From: Chaenocephalus aceratus
Lineage: Eukaryota; Chordata; Actinopteri; Perciformes; Channichthyidae
DNA length: 64,000 nucleotides
NCBI GenBank assembly: GCA_023974075.1
Contig: CM043800.1
Location: 29,863,952 to 29,927,951 of the forward strand
Direction: 5' to 3'
The notes under the pieces are model-generated. The model worked only from the letters and a program-made list of their open reading frames with translations. It was not told where the DNA came from and did no database searches. Position numbers and translations under genes: made by a program. Every line of letters begins with the position of its first letter. Position 1 is the stretch's first letter. Positions 47,931 through 61,300 of this stretch are shown here, piece by piece.

Positions 47931-49185
47931 GCCACTCATCCTGTTTCCCGTCTGTCAGTATTGCTAACCTGATAGAAGTCACGCTGCTGTATTCTGACCT
48001 TTAATCCACTTCTATATTTCTGTTTTCATATGATTACTTGAGAAGGCCTTGCATACATGTGGACTCAACATTGATTTGGGGCGTTTTGCTACAGTTGACC
48101 TTTTGAGTCTGTGATATCCAGTAATATCATCCCAAACGGTGCAATTCCTGACTTGTTCCATCATCATGAGAAAAAAAACCTGAGCTCAGCCTACTGCTGA
48201 GGATTTTACGGGTCTTAGTGACGGTTGGCAAGCTGTCAGGCTCTAAGTGGTGGATTTTATTCCAATTTGGAACAATCTCCAAAAACGAGATTTATTTACT
48301 AAGTAGGTCCAGGAAAAAAATCACAAAGGGACATTTTGAAAGACATTATACTTCCCTTTTAGTATAACTGTATGATAAAGAAATCTGTATTAGACTTTAA
48401 TTCACAGTATCGCTTTGTGATACTGTATAGGCCAGCATAATGAGCTTCCTAAGTGTCCAGAGCTCAACGATAAGAGTTAATTTAAAGTGTGATGACAATG
48501 GAAGAGTTTTGAGCCAGTGCGAGCTGTGCAGCAGTGTTACTTTGCAGAGTGACAGTTTATAAACCTTGCGATTCATCCGCTGGGAGAAGTGAGGATCTGG
48601 CCTTAAGAATCCCGGGCTTGTGTTTAGAGAGATTTGCTGAATCGTCGGCCTGTCTTGCCTTTGGAACTGTGAATGAATACAAATTGTTTTCTATCCCGTT
48701 GTGTTCGACTTTTGATGGACGTGGACCTCCTGAAAACGAGGGCAGCACTTTTACGAAGTTGCATTTTTGCTGGGTTGGATCGATAAACTGTGTGTGAAAT
48801 GCGGCACTTGGATAAACTGTTTTATATGTACTGAGTGTTTCACTGAGTTGCATATTTTAGGTTTTGCAAATAGAGGCTCATTATCATACTGTAAGTCAGA
48901 GAGATTCGGTTCTTTTCTTGGAAGGTGTTGCGATTAACCCGTACTTTGCGTAGGTGTGTGTGGGCATAATTTCAGGAAGATTTCGTTTTGGTTTTATGAC
49001 CGGTGTCGTGTAAAATTGCCATAATAACTTTAATTGTGGGTTATATTAACTACTAGGGAATGACAGTTTATCTTAAAATTACACCTAACATGTGACATTA
49101 CATTTCTGGGACTTTAATATTGTTCTAAATGCTTCATATAGGATGCAGGGTTAAGCACTGAGACCCGGATGACCGGTTTGGTGGA
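47931..49185. other. intron 3, no exon recognised
   Basis: Unremarkable DNA. The open frames at 48534-48853 on both strands overlap and have no domain. Confidence 0.35.
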
Positions 49186-49189
49186 TGGA

Positions 49190-49480
49190 AATGTTGGTAT
49201 GTCGTTCAGTGAGATTAAAATATTGCAACAAGTTGGATGGATTGCCTTTACAATTTGGAAAGACATAATGGTCCACAAAGGATGAATCCTTATAAGTTTG
49301 TTCGTCCGATCTGATCTTTCCTCTTGCACCATGAGTTTAACATTTGAGTTTTTAAACTATATGTGTCAACAATTATTTGATGGATTGACATGACATTTGG
49401 TACTTCAGATATTTATCTTCCATCTAAGGATAATTTAAAATAACTTTTCCCTTGTGCCATTATCAGGTTCAATGACCAAA
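49190..49480. repeat. two-unit degraded teleost repeat
   Basis: Two diverged copies of one motif follow each other. The first holds GTTGGATGGATTGCC and CAATTTGGAAAGACA. The second holds TTTGATGGATTGACATGAC and TTTGGTACTTCAGA. Both recall a common fish repeat centred on TGGATGGATTGCCATGAAAT. Confidence 0.5.
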
Positions 49481-49712
49481 GCCAATCAATCAACGTTTTT
49501 GGTGCTTATAAGAAGGTGTTAGCATCCCATAACTAAATATATAAATATATTTAAATGTTATACCTGCTTATCAGATTCTTATCATGTGGATGTTATCAAC
49601 CAGCTTTGTGCTTAGTAAAGCTTCACAGAGCTTTTTGCTGCATTATACTTACATAAGTCCTTGCTTTCCCTTTATATCAGACTATACAACCAGCACAGCC
49701 CCTAGTAGAACC

Positions 49713-49735
49713 CCACACACACACACACGCACGCA

Positions 49736-49797
<62 letters not shown>
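49713..49797. repeat. (CA)n / (CACG)n microsatellite
   Basis: A CA run, then about seven ACGC units, then a further CA run. Confidence 0.97.
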
Positions 49798-49858
49798 ACA
49801 ACACAGACTATAACACCCCTCACTGTTAAATACCAACCAACTATGTGCAATATGTGCA

Positions 49859-49884
49859 GTATATATATATATATATATATATAT
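49859..49884. repeat. (TA)n microsatellite
   Basis: Thirteen TA units. Confidence 0.95.
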
Positions 49885-49889
49885 GCCGT

Positions 49890-50095
49890 TAAAACTGTGC
49901 TATATATACCTGGCTGCTAAATCCTAAGAACTGTTACAGGATGTGTATTTTGAAAATGATGTAACTTTTTATTTTTTATTATATCATAACTTAGTACTAT
50001 GTATATGTAACATTAAGCTGTCTGTGGCTCTTTTTTCTGCTGTAACTACGTACATTTCCCCTCTGGGACTAATAAAGGTATTCTGATTCTGATAT
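49890..50095 (+). repeat. retroposon 3' tail
   Basis: Ends TTTCCCCTCTGGGACTAATA, then AAGGTATTCTGATTCTGAT, the form of a common fish non-LTR retrotransposon tail with its short terminal repeat. Confidence 0.55.
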
Positions 50096-50099
50096 ACAG

Positions 50100-51300
50100 T
50101 ATAAAAGAATCTCAGACCTGAGCTGACTACAGACACGTTGAGTGTTTGTTTGATTATAAATAATTGTAACCAGGACTTATGTGACTGATGCCACAGGTAC
50201 TGTAGAGTTCAGTCTTTTCAAAGTGAACATGAAGGTATGGATAACCTTTTCCAGGGCTGGAGAGGAAAATATAGCTTTACTTTAGATGTACTTCGTGGCT
50301 GTGGAAAACATTGCAGAACAGCTTTGTTCACCTGAGCATGAAAGCCTTAAACTCTGAAAAAATACAGTCGAGCAACATTGCCAGGGCAGAGCTTTACATT
50401 TGAACATCCAAGGTCCTTCTGATTTGAGACGAGCGAGTCTGTTGCACAGGAGATATCCGTCCTCCTCCGGTGATTGGGTGGGCGGTTGCAGTCAGTCAGA
50501 TGGAGCGATATCAAGTTTTTCTGACATTATTAGAAAACGGCTTAAGATAAAAACTGAAATTTCGAACTGAATCTTCTCACCACCTGGCTGACAATCAGAT
50601 CTCCTTCTCTTCTTTTATGAATATGTTTGTTCACAGCTGGCATGCATTAGGGTTTTTTATGCAAAGCGGTATGAAAATGGGACGATTATGCAACATGAAA
50701 TGTCTGTCTGAGTGATATACCCCGTGGGCTGGTGTGATATAACGGACAGCTATATTATCATACCTTAATAACATGCACAAAGTGAAAAAATAGCGAGAGA
50801 AAGCAAGCAAGCCTGTCCTCGGTTTGAATGACAGCAGGCCAATAGCTCAACGCACACGAGGGTCTTTAGCTCTCCGACTACTGCAGTTCTTAGTCAGCTT
50901 CAGGTGTGGTAGTCAGCTTACAAACACACACTCAGAGCATCCTGCCAGCTCTCGAGTCCATGGGGACTGCTTCTATGTGCCATGTAGCGATGAAAGGATT
51001 TAAAGTCTCCGTGAAAGGTTCACTCTCCAAACGCTACCCCTCTTCAAGGTGTTAGAAACAGATGATTTCAGACCAATGAAACCGTCTCTCCTAAGTGTTT
51101 GATGTGATTAGCCTGCATACACCATTAGTGTAAAGTATCCATATGTCTATATAGTATCTGCATTCATTAGTTTACTTTAAATGTTCCAGGATGTGGCTCT
51201 ATGGCTTTGGCGCTGAGAGATGCTGTCAGTTTTCGTCGCATTACTTTGCTCATTGATCTTCACAGTATACCTGCAAACTTAATGATCAATGACACGTGAC
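50100..51300. other. intron 3, no exon recognised
   Basis: Nothing recognised. Confidence 0.35.
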
Positions 51301-51314
51301 GATCTACACCAGTG

Positions 51315-51400
51315 GTTCTCATCTCAACCAGGGGGTACTATAGCATTTTCCATGGGTTATGAGCGAAAAAAGGAAATTAGGATTCGTTAAAAAAAACACG
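51315..51400. repeat. solo hAT-like terminus
   Basis: Begins CAGTGGTTCTCATCTCAACC followed by AGGGGGTAC, a hAT-type end. No matching right end or 8-bp duplication was found, so the copy is truncated or decayed. Confidence 0.4.
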
Positions 51401-52667
51401 TCACTTTATGAAAACACAATTAGGCGCACAAATGCATTAGCTCCCGACCAATCTGAGTCAGTTATAACATCTTAAGACGGCCTGCTGTGATTGACGTTTG
51501 TTAGAAGTAAGAAAGATTTATTTTTCAATTAAGAATTACCCTCCTGTCGCACTTGCAATGCTATGTTTCTAAATACAATTGTATCATAACCTTTAGGAAT
51601 GATCTAGGATCCAACTACTAATAAACCAGAACTAGCCTTACACTCCAGATGTAGATGGACCAAGAACTATATTGGTACAATTATTTTTATATTTGGTGTG
51701 CTATTACTTTCTAGTTCACATAAAAGACATCGTAATGTCTTCATGGCACTCGCAGTGAGACATACATCAGATCAGACACTGACAGACAGCCTGCACATAT
51801 GCCACATCAAACCACATCCTCTCATTTCACAATGTCCCCTGGGGTGACATTATGGAGATCTGGCACATCGGCATTCCTTCTTCTGGGAAATAAACCGCTT
51901 CATACAGCTGGTTAATACGTTTAAAATCCCCCTGGACTGAAACTACTCAGCATCAAGCACTCACTAGTATCACCTCCAGACAAGATGGCAGTTATTTCCT
52001 CACAGGAGTTTTCTTATTTTTTCAGTTTTAGCTGAGTGCATGTGCTCAGTGACAACCTGCTTCACACAGAGTTACACACATTCACACCTGGCAGCTGCCC
52101 GAAACAGCTGATCTTTACTATTGGGCACTTCACAGCTCTTCAGCCAGAGTGGTGATGTGCTGCGTTTAGGATCATTAGATAGTAGTAAATGCAGGTGTGA
52201 GTGTGTTTCACTCACTGCCCTATATTCTACCCAAATGGTCTTGCTTTTCTATGCATTCAAACCTAGAGTGCATGTTAGCTGATCATGAGTGAGAGAGAAG
52301 TGCAGTGCTGAAAAAGTGAATAGGTCTGAAATGTGTAAATGCAATATCATAGAGCCTCGCCACTGACTGTAGATACTGCTTTAGCCCGCATACAGTATTA
52401 CCAACACGTGAAGCCATTAGTTGTTGGTACCGTTTTTTTCTGTCGTACAGTAACATTTTGCATGGCAACTGCTGTCTACTTCTTTGCTTTATTTTGAATC
52501 ATAAAATCTTCCGATGTTCCCCATCAAAAGCTGAGTTCAACACATTAAACAACATAGAAAAACAATATATTCTAAATTGAATAATTAAAAGAAATATGTT
52601 AACAGGTTTGTTTGTATGAATGAAATGTGTGCAAATAATAGTGCACTTTACGTTAGTGTATCTCTCA
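51401..52667. other. intron 3, no exon recognised
   Basis: Nothing recognised. Confidence 0.35.
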
Positions 52668-53318
52668 CTAAAATGACCTTACAAGATAAACGTATACACA
52701 CACTAGCCTGACGGGAAAGAAAACAACCGTCTTGTTTGGTTGATTTGGTGAATGTAACTCTTTTGGAAACACTGTGAAAACATCAATTGCACTCCACAGT
52801 TGATCAATGTGGTCCCACAAGAACACCGTTTGAACTGTAGAGAAGAATTGGAGACTCATCAAGAAAAGATGGTTTGTAAAATTGAGCTTTAAGTTAGGTA
52901 TGACTGTCCTCTGGCCTACATACAAACCTTCTCTAACGTTTGGCTTGGTGCAAGCTCCCAGAGATGCATCACCCACCCAGGTGTGAATCATGAATAGCTT
53001 GATAAAAGCTGCAATGCTAGCGCTAGGTACAGAAAAGGAGATGCACAAAGAAACCAAGGTGCAACAACCTCGACAGAGCTGCTGGGGAGTTTGCGATGCA
53101 TCGTCCTTAACAAAAGAGTAAAAATAGATGTGGTAGCATTGGAGAAATAGACAGGACAAAGTGATCAGAATGACGACAACCGCTTTACAGAGTTCCTGAA
53201 TGGAGACATTACTGCCAGCTCTGTGACAGAAAGGCATTCGGGTCACTGTAGACATTAGTTGGACTGTCCTTTCAGCCAAGAAACCCAGATATTTAAGAGT
53301 GGAAACATCGGCTGCCAA
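52668..53318 (-). other. unrecognised 216-codon open frame
   Basis: The longest open frame in the window without simple repeats or low-complexity bias. It starts MAADVSTLKYLGFLAERTVQ. The middle is hydrophobic (KAVVVILITLSCLFLQCYHI, then a second stretch near CCTLVSLCISFSVPSASIAA) and could span a membrane. I recognise no domain, splice context, promoter or polyadenylation signal. A rough stop-frequency estimate makes one such frame in 64 kb only mildly surprising, so chance, an old retroposon or a retrocopy all remain possible. Confidence 0.2.
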
Positions 53319-55774
53319 GTTTTAAATTGTGTCTCTAAATGTCATCTTATTCCATTTGTTATTTAATGGTACATTAATGTACAATCCACCGTGCCATTTT
53401 TAAAGCCAATCTCCAAAATACTCATCACTTTGGAAGAATAATTACCGGAATGATCAAACATCTCTAGAGGCTTTACTTATAATCAACTATATCTAATAGA
53501 TAGTGTACAATATCTCCTCCATTTTCTTTAACTGAAGGCCAGATGTAACTTTATGAATTGCTTTCTGGTTGATATTAAACATTGTTCTGTCACTGTGCCA
53601 CCAAAGGAAACTGTGGTGTGTTAATTACAATGCGATAAAGTGATGTAGATTAAATAAGTGCACGGCTCAAAGCTTCACCGAGGGACTCTGATGAGGGAGG
53701 GTTTTATATTACTGTAAGTAAGCTGTAAAAAAGAAGGAGGACACAAGGGGAGGAAACTGGAACTTAAAGTAAAAGCACTTACACGTAAACACAGACACCC
53801 CCAAATGCAGATGTGCTGTATTTTGAAATGTTCTGCTGCTTTAACATTTCCCTGTTGCCTTAAAAATAAGCTGAACCTAAATTGACTATAGTCTTAGTCT
53901 AATTTTAATGAGATTGAAAGTGTAATCAGGAAAAACTATTCATTTGAGGTATTACATTGATTAAGAAACTGTTCAATAAAACTGGCCCACATTAGTTTTG
54001 TTTTAAATCATTATTAGGTTAGTTTGAATTGTACTTTATAAAACATTTAAATGTTCTCAATTTGAAGTGTCAGTACTCCCTTCGACACAATGACCTTACA
54101 GCTGTGGATTCTGCTGTTGGAGACACTTTTGCACACGTCTCAGTACAAAGACAACATGCAAGAGTGACCTGGTTAAATTATAAAGTGAATTTTAGGGAGA
54201 ACGTCCTGAACTCTACAACAACTTTCATAGAAGCGTTCCATATTTTTCAGTATTTTGAAAAGAGACAGCTACGTCTCTGAATTCAACTGACAAAAGCAGG
54301 CTTCATCATATGTGTTTTTCTTCTACTTAAAAAAGACGGGGCTATGGAGTGATTTAACTCAATCATTGAAACTTAATGGTTTTCAATGTTCCCTGAAAAT
54401 TCAGAATAACTAATGTTACTATGTCGTACAATAATGAATCTTTTTGAGTATTTCAAATGAGGATATGTTGCCCCAGCAAACACAAAAGAACAAAGACAAA
54501 TTCAGATTCCAAAATTGACAATGATGTAGCTTATTGTGTTAATCTGTTTTTTTATTTTGTTGTTTAATCATTTCTAACTGGCATACCAGGCAGGCAGTTT
54601 CCACTGTGAGATATGATGAACTGAGTGAAACACTTATCAGCCGCATCACAAATCATGCCCTACGGTGGTCTTACATTTGGAAGGGATCATTTATGAATGA
54701 AAAAAACAATGGGAAATGAATGCCGCATCACATATTAGCACAGCTAAGATTTTATATTTTCCTCGCAGGCAAATCAGCTCGTCTTTGTTATCTAAAACAG
54801 GTGTTTGCAGCCTGTGGGGACAGACTTGAACAGCTGGACATAGTTTTGAAAAAGTTTACCACATAAATAAGTTTCCTCCTGATAATAGGCCATATATGAC
54901 TACACATACTATGCTATTCAAAATGTACATAAACTGTACTGCAAAACTCCTTTCCATTTTGGCCCCCCTATGCTTTTCTCCTGTATTCCACAAGGTGACT
55001 GAGTGCATTTTGAAGAACATTTATTATGCCTAAAAGTGAACAGTTTTGTGACCTGGTTTTCATTTATTTCGGTGGCGTCAAAGGCTTTGTATGTACAGAA
55101 AGGTCTTCATCCTGCTGTGAGTACAACGCTTTGAATGCACACCGTATTGATATTTGTATATATTTACCTTATCAAACTCCGGCAGATGAATCCTGATCAT
55201 TCTGGGTCAGAAGAAAAGCTGTGTGTAGCACTTTTTTTAGAAAACACAAAAGCTGCTGGATGCAAATTTAAACTAATCTCTGTGGGATTTTGTATACTTA
55301 ACTATCCCTGTGAAGTATTTTAACAAAGTCTCTGAAATCAAAAAGGAGGCAGCTGCCTGGTTACACCTGGCTTTAGCTGCACTATAGAAAGTTTCCTCGC
55401 TCTGCATAATGAACAGACCTACAGTGTGTCAGCGCCAGGGCAGTCTGCCTGAGAATAAATCGACTGCTTATTCCTGAAGCAGAGCAAATCATCTCCAGTA
55501 CTGCAGTTATTGGAGTCACTTCGCCGTGCGAAGAAAAGTCTCTTTAGACTACGATTCTGAGATTGTCTGCAATTCTGTTTAGAATACAGAAAACGGATTC
55601 TCATTGTCTTTAAATAGTTTGGCAAAAGAAGGGTTTTACAGGCTTTGTGTTATCACAGTGAATTAATGAGATAATATGATCTTTCCTCCTTATTGTTAAA
55701 AAAGTGTTTTAAATTCTTAAAGGATATGGCAAACATAAAAGTGAACCAACGGAAGTTCAAACCGGAGAGACGTG
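53319..55774. other. intron 3, no exon recognised
   Basis: AT-rich DNA with no recognised features. Confidence 0.35.
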
Positions 55775-56140
55775 ATGTAAGGAATACATATTTATTGTTT
55801 ACACGTCATATGAATGAAATGATTGCCATGATAATACGACAGGAGAATGGAATGGTGTTGGGCGATTAGGCCCCGGTTTGCAGGATAATCATTCAGGAGG
55901 GAAGGAACCGCTCCGATGAAATCCACGGGGTCTAGACACTGGTGGTGGTGATAAGTAGGTGGGACCCGGTCTGAAGAGGGAAGTTTAAGCTTTGTCCTGG
56001 AGGAGACGGGAGGCGAGAGGGGTGGAGGCGGGTTGCGTGTGGTCACCTGAAATGACAACTGACAGGGAGGAAGAGGCAGGCATTTAAGGAATTTAGCATG
56101 TGCAGCAATTGGCTGCTGAGGGGTGACGCCCTCGTATTTA
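55775..56140. repeat. possible interspersed repeat
   Basis: A G-rich block with ACAGGAGAATGG-, GGAGGAGACGGGAGGC- and GGTGGAGGCGGG-like sequence, unlike its AT-rich flanks in composition, resembles retroelement-derived fish repeats. No ends or coding sequence were found. A similar block occurs at 60420-60930. Confidence 0.25.
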
Positions 56141-56475
56141 ACGAGGGGGGAGGGAGCAATAGAGTAACGTGTAAGTGACTCATTGTTAGGTCTTCCTTAT
56201 TGAACTGTGATAAGCTTTCATTTCATGCCGTTTTATTCTTGTGATTGATTTATCACAGAGATTTCATCTGAGAGAAGAATGAAGCAGTCTTTGTCAGTGG
56301 CGTTCTTTGTGTTCAACCATAGAGCAAATAACAAACTAGAAAACTCTGAGGAATGAAGTTGATCAAATCTGCAGCAGTCTTCAGTTCTCACATAAATCCA
56401 ATTGTATCTCAATGACAACTACTCCCCCTCCATCTCTTTGCACCTACTGGTGTGTGATATTAGTCTGCATCTCAC

Positions 56476-56478
<3 letters not shown>

Positions 56479-56537
<59 letters not shown>

Positions 56538-56598
56538 TGTGTGTGGTGTGTGTGTGTGTGTGTGTGTGGGTGTGGGTGTGTGTGTGTGTTGTGGTGTG

Positions 56599-56654
<56 letters not shown>
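56479..56654. repeat. (TG)n microsatellite with GG interruptions
   Basis: Imperfect TG array with scattered GTGG units. Confidence 0.97.
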
Positions 56655-56657
<3 letters not shown>

Positions 56658-56794
56658 CATTAGGCTTTTCAGTTTTTACTCAACAGCTTTTTAATTGAAT
56701 ATCTGCGCACAGCAGTGTAATACAGCTTTGGAAGAGAAAGTCTCGGGGCGGAAAGAGGAAGGGAGGAGCTAGAGGAGAAGAAAAGGGAGTATTA

Positions 56795-57045
<251 letters not shown>

Positions 57046-57187
57046 TGAGCGTAGATTGTAAGACATCAAGTAAGCGAGAAGAGGATGGTATTGGCCTGAC
57101 AACACCGCTCTTGGGTCTCGCTGTCACCTCCAGTCTGTGCTGTCTATGTGATGCACACAGTCTTCTTAGACTGGAGTAAGCAGTGGC

Positions 57188-57246
57188 TGTGGTGTGTGTG
57201 TGTGTGTGTGTGTGTTGTGTGTGTGTGGTGTGTGTGGTGTGTGGTG
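57188..57246. repeat. (TG)n microsatellite
   Basis: Interrupted TG array with GTGG units. Confidence 0.95.
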
Positions 57247-57249
57247 TCC

Positions 57250-58030
57250 TAAACAAGAAAACCCAGTTAGTGCTCACTCTTACGCACATTTGCCTTCTGT
57301 GTATGTGATGCCTGGTACATCTTCCATGCGTTCTAAGTTACGTCTTCTTGCTTGGCAGAGTGGGGGGGGGGGACCAGAGTTGTGGTGTCAGTGAAGCTCC
57401 GTGAGTCTGAGCCATGTCTTTGAATAGTCTCTGCACCACATGTTCCTACAATCAGTTATTTTTCCAATATGTATACGTGTGTAGGTGGGGTCACTAAGCC
57501 GCAATATGTTTTGTTTAACATATGTAGGTGCTTAGGCATTGTGTGCGTGTGTTTCTTGATGAATATCCATCCAAGAAGATCTTGTTTGTGCTTCACACCT
57601 CGTGATGAACATTCTTTGTCTCGCAGAAGAAAACCAACTTAATTGGATCTCAGTTGTCCTTGCTCTCTAAACTTGAATCTGGGTGGATGTCATGTGATCA
57701 GTTAAGATGCATGGCTCCTGTTGTTTGACTACAAAAGAACAGACTTACATTTAATGAATGATGTGTTGAGGAAACCTTTAAATCTGCATTCCTTCAATTC
57801 ATTTTCGGCTTGACTCAGTCGTGGGTAAGTAAGACTTGATCGCACCCAGTACAATGTCAGTTGTTGCTCTTTCTCAAAATTCCATGAACTTATTTTCTTA
57901 CACTCAATATAATATGGAAACAGTCAGCCAGGATATATTAAGAATGACATTACCAAGGTTGCAGTGTGAAATAAGCCCATCAAATTGTGCTGTGCAGCCT
58001 TGTATTTGAACTGATGATTTCACTCAACCG
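57250..58030. other. intron 3, no exon recognised
   Basis: A poly-G run lies near 57363. No exon was recognised. Confidence 0.35.
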
Positions 58031-58036
58031 TCCATG

Positions 58037-58216
58037 TCAGAGTGCAGAATTGAAGAACACTTCCTTGTGAAGAAATGGTTCTCTCTTTACACTTGGGAAG
58101 ATTATTCCCACGAGGACGTACCTGACGATTGCCTTGGCTCCGTTGGATCTGATAGTCTCCACTTCAAATCCTTCCACATCCTCTGGCACAGAAAAGGTTG
58201 GCAAGGCTTTGATGAT
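58037..58216 (-). other. possible antisense exon or retrocopy fragment
   Basis: A 60-codon - strand frame contains FSVPEDVEGFEVETIRSNGA then KAIVRYVLVG, which looks more protein-like than most chance frames. Inside it, a CCTTTTCTGTGCCAG acceptor and a GTCAG/GTACGTCC donor would bound a 60-bp exon. I do not recognise the peptide, no partner exon was found, and chance is possible. Confidence 0.2.
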
Positions 58217-58219
58217 TCA

Positions 58220-60410
58220 CAAATGACTTTGCAATAACACGGACTGTAGAGATGTGCAGTCATTGTGTGGGTTGTCAGTGCTCCATTGGCAGGCGGTGTA
58301 ATATTTTAAAGGTTAAAAATGTGGGCTATATTTGAAAATGTTCTGATTTGAATGTGCAGATAGGCAGAGGGAAAGATATCAAACTCAGGGCCTAATATTG
58401 AAAAGCAGTGACTATGTTTGATGTGTGGATGGCTGACCTGGTCCGGAAATGGCAGCATTTGATTAGTTCATAAATTTAGATATGTATTTACATAGTTTCC
58501 ATGGCAGTACATTTAATAGCAGTTCAAATATTTCGGTAAAAAAAAAGAGAATGTCAACCTGCTGGGGAAGAGAGGTAGCATCGGGGGATCACCAGTGTCA
58601 GGCTTTACCCGCTGGAAACATGAATATCTGTACAAAAATGTAGGGTTACTAATACACTCATAAACACTAAAAGAAAAGCCCTTGATGCCAGTCGTAGAGT
58701 TTAAGCCGGCATGATGGATTGAGCAGTGAAATCACTGTTGGAATGACAAATATATACAATATTACAAATATGATATTATTGTAACCAATCCTCTCCAGCT
58801 CTGGATGCTACCTCCTCGATCAGAGTATCTTTTTAGGCCTGGTGGTTAAAGAAAAGATACCCATGTTCCATGCCAGCCCATCCTACTCTGGCATCCTCAC
58901 CATCATCTATGGCACTGGCACTAGGCCCAGCCAGGTGGCAGTGTGCACATGTCTGGTACTGCTCCTTGTTCAACCATCCATCATCCCGTCACAAAATACA
59001 AGACTTTCTCTGGTGCTTCGTACAATAAAACCCTCGGTCCCCTCCCATCAATCGTGTTCTCCTCCAGCCCTTCAGGGGTCTGGCTGTCACAGTATGTTTC
59101 CTGTTACAACTCTTCTGGTTCCTCCTCTGCTGTGAGCCCAACACCCCGTTATCTATTCATCTGAAACACGGAGGCTGACACCAGCTGCTGCCTGCTCTGC
59201 AGTGGTTCCACTTGAGTCGGAGGGTGGTGGTACATTTGGACTAGAGGGGGGTTGATAGACATGACAGTTTGAGCTCCATCACATTGTCACATATGACCTG
59301 TGTGATGAAAGCAATAGTTCCTTGGGTTGTACTGTAGTACATGACAATGGGATTCTGAGAATCTTTCCATAACAAATTGATAATAAATGTTCCTTGTAGC
59401 ATAAAGGGTATTTGCAGCCATAGTGACATTGGTACGGAAATGGGGTTGCTGCAGGGGATAAAGTCCCCCCATACTGGCCAGGTAAACACCAGGGCAGGTA
59501 TTACTTACCCTTTTAATTAATCTCTGATAAGATGTTTTGGATGTGTTTAGTTTGAGTTAGAAACATATGGTCATTTAAATGATGAACAAGTGAGGTATCC
59601 TTTCTTGACTGTGTTCCTTCACCTCAGCTAAATGTCTGAAGGAGCTGTTCGACACAATTGGCCATAGCAGATTAATGATGCAGAAAAAATGTTCTTATCC
59701 AACTTGATAATGACTAATGTCTTGTGCTTTCTAATTTTTCGATATTTGTTCAAAGTCATTCTCAGTGTCCTCTTATGTACACTGTGCAGTAATTAACCCA
59801 CCACATACTTTCGCAGTAAGAAGATTAAATGATAATCAATCATAAACATGTGTATAAACCAGGGAACATAACAATAACAAAAACTCTCACTAAGCCAAAG
59901 TTAGCGTTGTTTATACTGTAATAATATCTGATCATTCCTTTTCAATACACAAAAGCAGTCTAGAAAACACCTTGCAGCTCTGATTCTACAGGAGGTAATG
60001 GACTCACTGAAGAAATCCAAGTGAACAAGATACTAAACCTTGAGCATAGTCATAATGTAATAGGCTATTTATTTCAATTCCAAGTGTGCAAGGTGTCAGG
60101 TTCAGTTGGGCTCTTGATTTTCATAGAGTAGCTGGAGAAGCTGTCTGTTCTTGTAAGAATTGTTGACCTCTGTAAATCCCCATTTGAAATATGTATTACG
60201 ATGATGTTCTCAATGGTTCTCTATATACAATGTATGTTGTATAATTTAACAATACCATACGTTTATGGTCTTTAGTTGTTATTATTGTAATTGTGTTTTA
60301 GAAAGTATTTTTTACTCCAACTACTGTGATATCCCTGAGCCTCAGCTTTCTTTTCCAGGGATAAGTCAGGTGTGCAAATTAGATCTGAAGCAACGTTAGA
60401 ATGCTTTTTT
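58220..60410. other. intron 3, no exon recognised
   Basis: Contains a more GC-balanced block (58840-59500) with overlapping open frames on both strands but no recognisable domain. The remainder is AT-rich. Confidence 0.35.
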
Positions 60411-60419
60411 ATTGCAACT

Positions 60420-60930
60420 GCGAAAAATCATGGCACCCCTTGTGTTAGGCTTCACGTGAAGTGACTGGAGATGAGAACCCGTACGCAAGCACTTAGACAG
60501 ATACAGTGGTGAAGTGTCAAAAAATAGGCTTTATTTGACCACGGCACAGGCAAGGTGTAGACGAGGAGCTCAGAGAAGGGAGACGAGGAGCAGGACAGAC
60601 CGGGAGGGCAGGCAGAGCGGCAGGTGTGTGTGGATCTGGAACAGGAAAGAAGCAGGGTTTAGGAAGAAATATCCTCTCACTAGGAGCATCAAAAAAGTTA
60701 CTAGGAAAAATGTTACTAGGCCTGGACGATAGTTTACCACTGATGAATAAACGAAGAACTGGCGAAGACTGAGGATGGGAACCAGGGTTTTAAGCAGTTG
60801 CAGGTGAGTAGTGGCAATCAGTGAGATGAACAACAGCAGCGGAGGTGAGTTGGCGGGAATCAGAAAGTAGGACCGCCACGCCCAGCCAGGAAGACAGACA
60901 GAGCACTGTAGATCCTCACACCTTGGAAGT
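60420..60930. repeat. possible interspersed repeat
   Basis: A purine-rich block with AAGTGACTGGAGATGAGAAC, AGGCTTTATTTGACC and GAACCAGGGTTTTAAGCAG-like words resembles common fish retroelement-derived sequence. No ends were resolved. Confidence 0.3.
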
Positions 60931-60987
60931 CATTAGTTCAGTTATTTCTTACTAAAACACTTTTAGGAGTCCTTTGACTTCCGTGCT

Positions 60988-61300
60988 TAAAGGAATAGAT
61001 TGAACATTTCAGGAAAAAACTATATTAATTCTCTTGCTGAGTTAGATAAAAGGATGGATACCATTTTCATCTCTGTGCGGTCAATTTGAAGCTACAGCTG
61101 CCAGGTATCTGCTTTAAATGGTGGAACTGTTGGCTAATTCTGTTCATCAGTAGATTACTAATTAATATGTGACATCTCGTTGGTTTAGTTTGTCCAAAGC
61201 TAAAAACTAACAGGTAGTGGTTGTTTGTGAGTTCATGTATGGGACTATTTATCTCTGGGCGGTGACTTCCTAGACTAGAGTCATGTCGCACCATGATGTT
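60988..61300. repeat. degraded teleost interspersed repeat
   Basis: Contains TAAAGGAATAGATTGAACAT, GAGTTAGATAAAAGGATGGA, TCATCTCTGTGCGGTCAATT with TGAAGCTACAGC, and GACTATTTATCTCTGGGCGG. The order matches a very common fish repeat whose consensus, as I recall it, starts AAAGGAATAGTTCGACATTT. No terminal duplication was resolved. Confidence 0.6.

Noticed and set aside
59241..59489. Overlapping - strand frames (MFTWPVWGDF... and MGGLYPLQQP...)
   Set aside because: Two frames overlap and I recognise neither. No splice or start context favours one, so they were not called as genes.
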